Positions 39,786 to 47,902 of a DNA stretch of 64,000 nucleotides are shown piece after piece. A model generated the notes under the pieces. That model ran no database searches. It was not told the origin of the DNA and was given only the letters and a program-made list of their open reading frames with translations. The stretch's first letter is position 1, and every line of letters starts with the position of its first letter. The position numbers were made by a program, and so were the translations under genes. Origin of the DNA: Bacteroidales bacterium (GTDB lineage Bacteria > Bacteroidota > Bacteroidia > Bacteroidales > Tenuifilaceae); the NCBI GenBank assembly GCA_013376985.1, contig JACABB010000017.1:21865-85864 (forward strand), in the 5' to 3' direction.

Positions 39786-41924
39786 TCAAGCCATTATCTT
39801 TTCTAAAAATATTCTATTTCGTTGGCTTGCACGCTCTAACAAAGTAGAATACTTAATTACTTCCATATATATCGAACCATTCAAGCGATTCTTAATTCCC
39901 AAAACGGTTTTAGCAGGTCGAAATAGATAATCAAATTTATATGCAATTTTGAAATCACTGTCAGCACTTTGCACTTCAAATGGATTTATCGCTTCTCCTA
40001 TTAAATAACCATAAAATGTTTCAATTTGAAAATCATCATTTGTAAAATTTCTAATCAAATAAGCATATTTGTTGATTTGAGTTAAATGGTCTGAAACATT
40101 AACTCCAAGATTTTTAAATTCAATTATTATACATTTTCCTTCCTCTGGAAACAAAAGAATATCTGGTTTATTTATTTTTCGGTTTTCGCCTAATGAAAGT
40201 AAATATTCATCTTCTTCTTTTGTAAATGTTTCTTTAAATAACTTTTGTCCGTCTATTTCTACTTGATTTAATCTACCTTCTGATTTGCCTTTAAAATAAA
40301 TAAAATCTTCGTTAATTAACCACAAATCGCTTTTTTCTGGATTACTTGAATTTTGTTGGAAAATTAAATTATGCAACAATTTCTCGTCAATATTTCTATT
40401 CCCTGTTTTTTGGATTTCTAATTGCTTTCTCTGTATTTTGTCGAATAAATCAAGGACTAATTTTCTTCTTGCAACATAATGAGTTAAGGCAGTTCTGTTT
40501 TGTAGTGGAATTGCTTTAACCAAATCATTGACTTCTTGTTCCAGTTTTTCAAAATAATCATCTGCTGTTGTATCTAATGAGTCTATACGTTCTAATTGAT
40601 TTTTCATTTCAGCGTCTTTTTTTGCGACAACCCTTGCGTCAGCGGCATAGACTTTTTCTAATATTTTATCTTCGGTGTCATTAATTCCAAATTTCGCTTC
40701 TTTTATTGCTTCATCGCTTAACAAAAACATTTTTTTTAGTTCTTCAATCTTTTGTGTTTTCTCTTCAATTTTCTGTTTGATTTCATTATACATTAACAAA
40801 ACTGTATTATTAGTTTGTTCTTGGATATCATCAAGTAAAATTTCTGGATTATCCGAATACATAGGATTTTCCCTGTATTTCTTTTTAAAATCATCTTTAC
40901 TCGTGATTTGTAAATCACCACGATTGTCTTCGTCCAAATCGTTTAGGTAATCACTTGAAATTAGAAACAAATACCTATAATTATTTATATGTTCGTCCGG
41001 TTTTAGTACGTCTAATTTAATTTTACTGGTTGCAATTTCTCCTTTACTTGTTAACTTTATTTCGTTTTCTTTAAGTTGTTCTTTATTGATTTTAAAACAT
41101 TTAATAATGAATTCTGCTTTATCACCAGTTGTTTCAATTACTTTTCTATCTGCGGAAATTTTTGAATATGAAATATTTATTGGTTTTTCTTGGTCTTTTT
41201 TTGGGATGTCCTTTTCAGAAATTGTAATTTCTCTATTTAGTTTATTATCAATATAATCTTGAATAGTAATCAAAGGAAGACTATTTCTATGAACACAAAA
41301 ATTTAGTAAATAATGATTTATAATTATTTGTTTTAATTCTTCAATATCCAACTGATTATAAAAAGAAATATCTTGACTATTTAAAAGTTGGTTAAGAGTT
41401 AATATCGTTTTTGATTTATCTGATTTAAAATCAATAGTATCTTCATAAAAAATGATTGCATTTTTTTCTATAAATGCTTTTGTTTTTGAGAGTTTAAATG
41501 TTCTCTTTTTATATCCTGTTTTGGATTGTTTATCTTCGTAAATACTTAAATATTCTGCTTTATCGAAATAATGTAAATACTGAACCCTACCAGAACCTTT
41601 ATTATTAAATCCTTTGCTTTCGTCGTCAAAATTAAAAATTCGGTCAAAGTTTTCGTCATTAAATCCTATTCCCGTATCTTCGATGCTAAATGTTTGAAAA
41701 TTAAGAAATTTATCAAAACTTGTAAAATGAAATTTTAATATTATTTCATCGAGTGAATTGCTTTGTTTGTTTTTTTTAGACAAAAGAATTGCTTCAAACG
41801 AATTTGTAAAAGCTTCAAATATCGGTTGTAATTTATCATCACTTTTTTTTATTTTGTGAAGTCGTCCAGAATATTTTATTCCTGTCGCTGATAGATATGT
41901 ATTTTTGTCTAATTTTAAATTCAT
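39786..41924 (-). CDS. GHKL ATPase fused to PD-(D/E)XK-type nuclease domain
   Basis: 712 residues from the ATG at 41924 (a TTG two codons earlier is possible). The N-terminal GHKL/HSP90-type ATPase has E37-A-F-T-N41-S (N-box), D83-T-G-I-G (G1) and G110-S-G-R (G2 loop). Residues 340-500 are helical and coiled. The C-terminal half has DLWLINEDFIYF and then a PD-(D/E)XK arrangement: P587-D588, E602-F-K604. Proteins with this build occur in defence and repair contexts. The gene is strongly AT-rich with lysine-heavy codons, unlike its neighbours, suggesting transfer. A DUF2806-like gene lies 92 bases upstream on the same strand. Confidence 0.75.
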   Translation of the reverse strand: MNLKLDKNTYLSATGIKYSGRLHKIKKSDDKLQPIFEAFTNSFEAILLSKKNKQSNSLDEIILKFHFTSFDKFLNFQTFSIEDTGIGFNDENFDRIFNFDDESKGFNNKGSGRVQYLHYFDKAEYLSIYEDKQSKTGYKKRTFKLSKTKAFIEKNAIIFYEDTIDFKSDKSKTILTLNQLLNSQDISFYNQLDIEELKQIIINHYLLNFCVHRNSLPLITIQDYIDNKLNREITISEKDIPKKDQEKPINISYSKISADRKVIETTGDKAEFIIKCFKINKEQLKENEIKLTSKGEIATSKIKLDVLKPDEHINNYRYLFLISSDYLNDLDEDNRGDLQITSKDDFKKKYRENPMYSDNPEILLDDIQEQTNNTVLLMYNEIKQKIEEKTQKIEELKKMFLLSDEAIKEAKFGINDTEDKILEKVYAADARVVAKKDAEMKNQLERIDSLDTTADDYFEKLEQEVNDLVKAIPLQNRTALTHYVARRKLVLDLFDKIQRKQLEIQKTGNRNIDEKLLHNLIFQQNSSNPEKSDLWLINEDFIYFKGKSEGRLNQVEIDGQKLFKETFTKEEDEYLLSLGENRKINKPDILLFPEEGKCIIIEFKNLGVNVSDHLTQINKYAYLIRNFTNDDFQIETFYGYLIGEAINPFEVQSADSDFKIAYKFDYLFRPAKTVLGIKNRLNGSIYMEVIKYSTLLERASQRNRIFLEKIMA

Positions 41925-42016
41925 AATCAAATTTAAACTTTCATTTCTTAATCTGCAAATTTATCTTTCGTCAATTTTTAACCATATGTTGTACTTAGAT
42001 TCTTTCATTAATTCTA

Positions 42017-42961
42017 TTATTCTTGGCTAATTCTAAATGCATCTCCATACTTTTCCAATAAAGTTGTTGTGTACTTCTTGTTTTCTTTTAAACTAATCAA
42101 ATTTCGTAATTCTTTCCCTGATTTAGTAAATTGTATTAATCTTAATTGTTTTCCTGCAACATTTAATTCTGCAGGAATACCTGCATAGTTTATCTTTTCA
42201 AAAATAGAATCTGGGTCAACGGCATAATTAAACATTATGGTTTCTGCATTTCGAATTAGACCTGCACCATCTAACTCAAACAAGTCGTTATATGAAACAT
42301 CATAATCACTTAGTGGTCCAATATTTTGAAAATGAAAAACATGTGGATGGATAACAAAACATGAACTGTTATCATCAATTGATAGATTACATAACCTAGA
42401 AAAAGAATTACCTAAATCAGAAGTTAAAACGGATAGAAGTTGCAAAGTATTAGGGCTAACACTTCTTGGCTTAATTATTTCTTTCGATAATATTTTTGCA
42501 AGGATTTCTTGAACGTCTTCAGCGCTTTTGGTTTCAGATAAATTCCAAAATATTGTAATCCAATCATTATCGATACTTTCTTTCGCATCTTCTTCAATGT
42601 ATGTTGAATTCAATTGGTTAACAGTTTTAAATGCAATTTTATCTTTATTTACTTGCCCTTCGATAATTCTTCTTCCGTAGTTATATAGGGCTCTATTTGC
42701 TAATTCATTATTTGTTTTAAATAATTCTGCTGCTGCGTTTGCCGCTGCCTCAATTAATTTGACTTCTGCATCAGTTCTTGCTCTAATTAGTTTTGCTTTC
42801 CCATCAAGATGAGCAACTGGAATGTCTGTTGCACTTGTAATTAACTTACTAATTCCTTTCGATAATGCGGTTATTGCATTTTGTTTAATTAAATCAGGAA
42901 TTGGTAAATTTTTCAAGAAGTCAAGAGAATTGTTTTCTAGTTCATTCATGGTTGTCGTCAT
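42017..42961 (-). CDS. DUF2806-like protein
   Basis: 314 residues, no membrane segment. The N-terminal half is helical (ALSKGISKLITSATDIPVAHLDGKAKLIRARTDAEVKLIEAAANAAAELF). The middle (IDNDWITIFWNLSETKSAEDVQEILAKILSKEIIKPRSVSPNTLQLLSVL) and C-terminal beta-rich end (LNVAGKQLRLIQFTKSGKELRNLI) match what I recall of DUF2806. Function unknown; assignment from memory of the family. It shares direction and AT-rich composition with the GHKL-nuclease gene 92 bases further on, so the two probably form one unit. Second possible ATG at 42949. Confidence 0.65.
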   Translation of the reverse strand: MTTTMNELENNSLDFLKNLPIPDLIKQNAITALSKGISKLITSATDIPVAHLDGKAKLIRARTDAEVKLIEAAANAAAELFKTNNELANRALYNYGRRIIEGQVNKDKIAFKTVNQLNSTYIEEDAKESIDNDWITIFWNLSETKSAEDVQEILAKILSKEIIKPRSVSPNTLQLLSVLTSDLGNSFSRLCNLSIDDNSSCFVIHPHVFHFQNIGPLSDYDVSYNDLFELDGAGLIRNAETIMFNYAVDPDSIFEKINYAGIPAELNVAGKQLRLIQFTKSGKELRNLISLKENKKYTTTLLEKYGDAFRISQE

Positions 42962-43035
42962 TTTAAAATTAAGCTATCATTGAAATAATTTGAACAAGAC
43001 AGTGATGGGTATTGCGGATTATAACTGGGGCTTTA

Positions 43036-43719
43036 CTATACTTTTATCTTTCCTATCTCCTCTTTTGTTAATCCTGTAAGTTTAATAATCAGTTCTAATG
43101 AAAGACCTTCTTTTATACTGTTCTTGGCAATTTCAATATTTCTCTTACTTATTCCTTTAATTTCACCTTCCTTTAAACCCTTTTTTAAATTATCCTGAGC
43201 CGCAACCCTTACAGCCTCCTCCCTAATCTTCTTCTCCTCGGCACGGATTCGCTCAATTAGCTCAAAGGTGGGAACCCACTGGGTGCTTTTCTCTAGTTCG
43301 GACAATAGCCCTGTGTTTGCAAAGCTCATGTAGGATTTGGTGGAGATAATCAGGTGATCCAATACGTTAATGGCGAGTATACGGCCTACCTGGATTAGTC
43401 GATCAGTAAGGCCTTTATCCTCCACGGAGGGGTTGAGGTTTCCGCTGGGGTGGTTATGCACCATAATTACTTTTACGCAGCCCTTCATCACGGACCAGCG
43501 GAATACGTTCATGGGTTCCACGGTGGTGTATCTTACACCGCCCATGCTAATGAGCTCCACGTACCTTATGCGGTGGTTCTGGGCAAGACCAACCACCCAG
43601 AAGTGCTCCTTCTCCCTATCTATTTTACCCTCACGCATGAGGATCTCCTTCATTATTTTGAATACATCATCGGAGCTTCGGATTATTATGCGCTGCTTGG
43701 GGGTGAGCTTTATGGTCAT
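43036..43719 (-). CDS. RadC-like JAB domain protein
   Basis: Taken from the ATG at 43719 (MTIKLTPKQR, 227 residues); a GTG at 43779 would add 20. The JAB/MPN domain has the metal motif H-N-H-P-S-G-N-x2-P-S-x2-D, as in RadC. The usual N-terminal helix-hairpin-helix of full RadC is absent. After the JAB domain comes a charged helix and a tail (KEGLSLELIIKLTGLTKEEIGKIK) resembling that of Rpn/PD-(D/E)XK transposase-associated proteins, an unusual addition. JAB proteins of this short type are common on mobile and defence islands. The GC content is higher than in the two genes to its left. Confidence 0.8.
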   Translation of the reverse strand: MTIKLTPKQRIIIRSSDDVFKIMKEILMREGKIDREKEHFWVVGLAQNHRIRYVELISMGGVRYTTVEPMNVFRWSVMKGCVKVIMVHNHPSGNLNPSVEDKGLTDRLIQVGRILAINVLDHLIISTKSYMSFANTGLLSELEKSTQWVPTFELIERIRAEEKKIREEAVRVAAQDNLKKGLKEGEIKGISKRNIEIAKNSIKEGLSLELIIKLTGLTKEEIGKIKV

Positions 43720-43950
43720 GGGGCGTTTTTTCTGTTCAGTGGAAACAAATGTAGGAAAAATTTGGATTGGAAAACTCACCCCTGGCCCCTCTCTTCCTTC
43801 TTAGGTCGGAAAAGAGGGGTGTGGAAGAAAGAAATAGTGTGGAAATTGGGTGCATTACTCATACTTGTTAATGGTTTGCCTTTCACCAATTGTTGTATGG
43901 AGGTGGGGAGAAAGATGGTTATCAAGTGAGATTGCTGGTTGCTTCACTCC

Positions 43951-43973
43951 CCTCTCTCTTGCCGAGAGAGAGG
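43951..43973. repeat. 9-bp perfect inverted repeat
   Basis: CCTCTCTCT and its complement around TGCCG, of the kind scattered between Bacteroidota genes; no T-run. Confidence 0.5.
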
Positions 43974-44005
43974 TATAACAGCTGTTGCTTAATCTGTATA
44001 AAGTC

Positions 44006-44067
44006 TAATATTTGAGTCCAATAGGGATGTTTCAAAAAAAAGATTTACAATTCTGTATGTCTTTTTT
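44006..44067 (+). repeat. right copy of ~60-bp imperfect direct repeat
   Basis: Aligns with 37966-38024 including GATTTACAATTCTGTA. The hairpin arms are less well paired here (one mismatch, one wobble) though the T-run remains, so its termination strength is probably reduced. Confidence 0.6.
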
Positions 44068-44196
44068 GCTTTTAATAAACTTCAAATATCTAGCAGGTCG
44101 GGAAATATTCTATCTAAATTGTTTATGTTAGTTTTGATTTAATCACCATATTTGAATCCTTGCAAAAAATACATTATCAATCAAAATAAGCTAACA

Positions 44197-44826
44197 ATGG
44201 AAGTTAATTGGCCTAAAAATATTGAGCCATTGCTCAGACAATATAGCAAAAGAAAACATCCGTTGGATTATGAAAATCGCTACCAACTCGTTGTAATGGT
44301 TATATTGTCGGCGCAAGACTCGGATAAGCACATTAATGAAATTGCTAAGGATTTTTTTAAGGTTTACCCAACAATGAGCCATCTTGCAAAAGCAAGTGTT
44401 GAAGATATCCAAGGAATAATTAGTTCGGTAAGGAATTTTGGCAATAAGTCCAATTGGCTTTCAAAGTTGGCGAAAACGGTAGGCGAGGATAGTAAAATAC
44501 CGAATACAATGCAGGAGTTAACCAAACTTTCTGGTATTGGTAGAAAATCGGCGAATGTAATTATTCGAGAATCAGGCTTTGAGGCAGAAGGTATTATTGT
44601 TGATTTACACGTATTACGTGTTGCTCCACGCCTTGGTGTTGCTGAGGGAACTAATCCTGAGAAGATTGAAAAGCAATTGATGAGTGTTTTTCCAAAACCA
44701 ATTTGGAATGAGGTTGGTATGGCTATATCCTTTTTAGGTAGGGAGATTTGCAGACCATCAAAACCAAAGTGTAATGAGTGTGTTATGAATGCCGTATGTA
44801 ATTACTATAATTCTCAGAATTCATAG
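44197..44826 (+). CDS. nth: endonuclease III-like DNA glycosylase
   Basis: 209 residues from the ATG at 44197 (a TTG at 44152 is less likely). HhH-GPD glycosylase/AP lyase acting on oxidised pyrimidines. Motifs: helix-hairpin-helix LTKLSGIGRKSANVI with the catalytic Lys, IVDLHVLRVAPRLG with the catalytic Asp, and the [4Fe-4S] loop C-x6-C-x2-C-x5-C (CRPSKPKCNECVMNAVC). Length matches Nth. DinB lies 170 bases downstream in the same direction, though a promoter separates them. Confidence 0.88.
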   Translation: MEVNWPKNIEPLLRQYSKRKHPLDYENRYQLVVMVILSAQDSDKHINEIAKDFFKVYPTMSHLAKASVEDIQGIISSVRNFGNKSNWLSKLAKTVGEDSKIPNTMQELTKLSGIGRKSANVIIRESGFEAEGIIVDLHVLRVAPRLGVAEGTNPEKIEKQLMSVFPKPIWNEVGMAISFLGREICRPSKPKCNECVMNAVCNYYNSQNS

Positions 44827-44937
44827 AAAAATAAACTACCAATAAGCATGAGTTGTAGTGAATAACATTAAGAGGAAATTAGGTGATTTGGAACAAAAAA
44901 TAACGCCTCATAAACTTCGAACCCAAGCCATATAATA

Positions 44938-44969
44938 TTGTACTTTATATTTTACTATCCCTATATTTG
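44938..44969 (+). promoter_or_regulatory. promoter of dinB
   Basis: TTG (44938-44940), 21-base spacer, TATATTTG (44962-44969), matching the Bacteroidota TTG-N19-21-TAnnTTTG promoter, 26 bases before the dinB ATG. The best full promoter match in the window. I see no LexA box. Confidence 0.55.
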
Positions 44970-44995
44970 CGTATAAGGTTTCATCAATAGATTAG

Positions 44996-46105
44996 ATGGA
45001 TAGTGAGCCAAAAAAGGAATATCGAAAGATTATCCACGTTGATATGGATGCTTTTTATGCATCCATTGAGCAGCGTGATAACCCTTTGTATCGTGGTAAG
45101 CCTATAGTTGTAGGAGGATCGCCCGAAGGACGCGGTGTGGTTGCCACAGCAAGCTATGAGGCACGAAAGTTTGGCTTACACTCGGCAATGTCATCAAAAA
45201 GAGCGTTGCAACTTTGCCCCGAAGTGATATTCATCAGGCCTCGCTTTAACGTATATAAGGAGGTTTCCGTTAAGTTACGGGAGATATTCAGTCGTTACAC
45301 CGACCTGATTGAACCCCTTTCGTTGGATGAAGCCTATTTGGATGTCACTCACGATAAACAAAATATTGGTTCGGCTATTGAAATCGCCAAGCAAATAAGG
45401 CAGACAATTAAAGATGAACTGAATTTGACTGCTTCTGCTGGGGTGTCCGTAAATAAATTTGTTGCCAAAATCGCATCTGATATGCAAAAACCAGATGGAT
45501 TAACATTTATAGCACCTTCCAAGGTCGAATCTTTTATTGAAAATCTTCCTGTAGAAAAATTTTTCGGTGTGGGGAAAGTGACTGCCGAGAAGATGAAAAA
45601 GATGAACCTCTTCACGGGTGCAGATTTAAAAAAATTGACTGAACATGAAATGGTACAGCGTTTTGGAAAGGTAGGGCGATTTTACTATAACATTGTTCGT
45701 GGTATAGATGAAAGAAGTGTTCAACCAGAGAGAGAAACAAAATCAATTGGAGCCGAGGATACTTTTCTTCATGATCTTTCAGATATCGAAGAATTGAACG
45801 CAGAATTAGACAGGATAGCCCAGACAACTTATAACCGCTTGCAAAAGTATAATTTGAAAGGACGAACCTTAACATTAAAGATAAAGTTCAGTGATTTTAA
45901 ACAAATCACCCGAAGTCAGTCGTTTTCTAATCCAATATGGGAACTGGAAAAAATTCAGGAAATTTCTCGAACACTCCTTATTTCAGCAGGACTTGAGGGC
46001 AAAAAAGTTCGACTATTGGGTGTCACCCTATCAAATTTTAAGGAAAGAGTTATTGAAATCAAAAAGCATGATAAAACAGGACAATTAAGGTTGTTTGATG
46101 ACTAA
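44996..46105 (+). CDS. dinB: DNA polymerase IV
   Basis: Y-family translesion polymerase of 369 residues. Palm motifs are IHVDMDAFYASIEQRD (metal ligands DMD) and PLSLDEAYLDVT (DE), then VSVNKFVAKIASDMQKPDGL and the HhH FFGVGKVTAEKM. The little-finger domain includes RTLTLKIKFSDFKQITRSQS. Ends GQLRLFDD, a beta-clamp-binding-like tail (QLRLF). ATG start with a full promoter upstream. Confidence 0.96.
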   Translation: MDSEPKKEYRKIIHVDMDAFYASIEQRDNPLYRGKPIVVGGSPEGRGVVATASYEARKFGLHSAMSSKRALQLCPEVIFIRPRFNVYKEVSVKLREIFSRYTDLIEPLSLDEAYLDVTHDKQNIGSAIEIAKQIRQTIKDELNLTASAGVSVNKFVAKIASDMQKPDGLTFIAPSKVESFIENLPVEKFFGVGKVTAEKMKKMNLFTGADLKKLTEHEMVQRFGKVGRFYYNIVRGIDERSVQPERETKSIGAEDTFLHDLSDIEELNAELDRIAQTTYNRLQKYNLKGRTLTLKIKFSDFKQITRSQSFSNPIWELEKIQEISRTLLISAGLEGKKVRLLGVTLSNFKERVIEIKKHDKTGQLRLFDD

Positions 46106-46183
46106 TTTGCCATGGATAAACTCATAGAGAGGGAAAGAATAAATTCAATCTGAAAATATCATTCTCACTTTAAACTAATCTTT

Positions 46184-46477
46184 ATGGAACAACAAAGAAA
46201 AAATTACCAAGAGAATGCCCATAAAACATTGGACGATATTTTTAAGGGCATCGATTCGCTTGAAGAAAAGTTACGCAGTGCAAGCAAAGATTTTAGCGAA
46301 AATATGGAGGTTAATATAAAGACGATGAAGGAAGAAGCAGGAAAATTAAACGATAAATTTAGAGAAGTATGTCAGTCTAATTCAGATTCATGGAAGGACG
46401 TTAGCAATGGATTTGAAAGAGCGATATCGACTTTAAGAGAAACTTTAGCAAATACCTGGAAAAAGGTGAAAGAGTAA
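46184..46477 (+). CDS. small coiled-coil protein, unknown
   Basis: 97 residues, wholly helical and charged: DDIFKGIDSLEEKLRSASKDFSENMEVNIKTMKEEAGKLNDKF, then a second helix ending ALANTWKKVKE-like (actual end ETLANTWKKVKE). No signal peptide, cysteine or recognised domain. It starts 78 bases after dinB and may share its transcript. Similar small coiled-coil proteins are often annotated as stress or phasin-like; I make no such claim. ATG start. Confidence 0.65.
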   Translation: MEQQRKNYQENAHKTLDDIFKGIDSLEEKLRSASKDFSENMEVNIKTMKEEAGKLNDKFREVCQSNSDSWKDVSNGFERAISTLRETLANTWKKVKE

Positions 46478-46618
46478 AACAAATGTTCAATATTAATTTC
46501 AAAAAAATTGTCAGTAAAGTTTCATTTCATAACTTTGTAAGGATAATTTGATGGTAGATTATCAAAAAAAAGACAAAAATATTATTGTATTGAAATAATA
46601 AACTTTTATTGAACTATT

Positions 46619-47827
46619 ATGATTACAGATTTAAACCAAATTTTTTCAACATGCGGTAAGGGACTGAAACACTCTGCTATGGGTGAAATACTTAAGTTAA
46701 CCCAAAGACCAGAAGTCATCTCTTTTGCAGGAGGTTTGCCATCGCCAGATAGTTTCCCAATTGAGCAACTTAAAGAAATTTCAGTTGAGGTCCTTGAGAA
46801 AGAGGGTGTACAAGCGTTACAATATGGATTAACAGAGGGCGATAATAGATTAAGACAGATAATGGTTGAGCGTTACCAAAGAGAGGGTTTAAATCTTAGT
46901 TGTAATAATTTAATAATCACCACCTCATCTCAGCAGGGTCTTGATTTGATTCCAAAAATCTTTATAAACCCAGGCGATAAAATTATTTGTGGACTTCCAA
47001 GCTATCTTGGAGGAATTTCGGCATTTTTAACCTATGGTGCTGAACTTATAGGTATTCTGCTTGATGAAAATGGTATGAGGGCAGATTTACTTGAAAAAGC
47101 TCTGGCTGACCTTAAAGCCAAAGGTGAAAAGCCAAAGTTCATTTACACAATTCCCGATTTTCAAAATCCAGCAGGTATTACAATGCCTGAATCCAGAAGA
47201 TTGAAAATTATTGAAATTGCACATAAGTACGATGTACTTATAGTTGAGGATAGTCCTTATAGAGAAATACGTTTTAATGGTGAACCTCAAAAAACAATCT
47301 ACCAACTCGAGGGAACAGGTCAGGTAATTATGCTTGGAACAATGTCGAAAATATTTGTGCCAGGATTCAGAATTGGATGGGTTGTGGCTCACGAAGATAT
47401 AATCGATAAACTTGTACTTGCAAAACAATCAACTGATTTGTGTACATCAGCTTTTGCACAAAAAATTTTAGCGAGGTATTTTGATAAGGGCTACTTTGAT
47501 ACAAACCTGCAGTTTATTATAAAAAGTTATCGCGAAAAACGTGATTGCATGATTGCTGCATTCAGAGAATATATGCCAGAAGGCGTTAAATGGACAGAGC
47601 CTGAAGGGGGGCTATTCCTATTTATGACACTGCCTGAATACATGGATGCCGAGGAATTATTTAAAATTGCAATTCAGGAAAATGTTGCTTTTGTAATTGG
47701 TAATGTTTTCCATTGCGATGGTAGCGGAAAAAACACCCTTCGTATTAATTTTTCTTTTATGTCCAAAGAAATGAATGTAGAAGGTGCTAAACGCTTAGCT
47801 AATGCAATAAGAAAAATGATGAAATAA
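46619..47827 (+). CDS. PLP-dependent aminotransferase (LysN/2-aminoadipate-type)
   Basis: Fold-type I aminotransferase of 402 residues in the MocR-like/LysN subgroup. Motifs: VISFAGGLPSPDSFP near the N-terminus, LIITTSSQQGLDLIPKIF, FIYTIPDFQNPAGITM, the PLP-aspartate region DVLIVEDSPYREI, the Schiff-base lysine in LGTMSKIFVPGFRIGWVV, and the C-terminal Arg in KNTLRINFSFM. The substrate is probably a dicarboxylic, branched or aromatic amino acid; it cannot be assigned more closely. Stands alone and ends in a terminator. Confidence 0.9.
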   Translation: MITDLNQIFSTCGKGLKHSAMGEILKLTQRPEVISFAGGLPSPDSFPIEQLKEISVEVLEKEGVQALQYGLTEGDNRLRQIMVERYQREGLNLSCNNLIITTSSQQGLDLIPKIFINPGDKIICGLPSYLGGISAFLTYGAELIGILLDENGMRADLLEKALADLKAKGEKPKFIYTIPDFQNPAGITMPESRRLKIIEIAHKYDVLIVEDSPYREIRFNGEPQKTIYQLEGTGQVIMLGTMSKIFVPGFRIGWVVAHEDIIDKLVLAKQSTDLCTSAFAQKILARYFDKGYFDTNLQFIIKSYREKRDCMIAAFREYMPEGVKWTEPEGGLFLFMTLPEYMDAEELFKIAIQENVAFVIGNVFHCDGSGKNTLRINFSFMSKEMNVEGAKRLANAIRKMMK

Positions 47828-47847
47828 TTGGTTAAGATTTTTTTAAT

Positions 47848-47887
47848 AGGGACTATACCTTATTTTTTTGGGTAGTCCCTTTTTTTC
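47848..47887 (+). terminator. intrinsic terminator of the aminotransferase gene
   Basis: AGGGACTATACC (47848-47859) pairs with GGTAGTCCCT (47871-47880) with a small bulge, followed by a T-run. Confidence 0.75.
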
Positions 47888-47902
47888 TACCTTTATTGCA
47901 TT

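Larger units (their letters stand above)
43780..44196. other. spacer of about 420 bases with repeats
   Basis: No gene; an open stretch on the plus strand here is a shadow of the JAB gene. It holds a C-rich segment (43775-43830) and a 9-bp stem CCTCTCTCT (43951-43959) / AGAGAGAGG (43965-43973). It ends in the right copy of the direct repeat and a terminator-like hairpin. Confidence 0.5.

Noticed and set aside
43450-43929. 159-codon plus-strand frame opposite the JAB gene
   Set aside because: It mirrors the JAB coding strand and has no recognisable motif; the JAB frame is clearly the real one.
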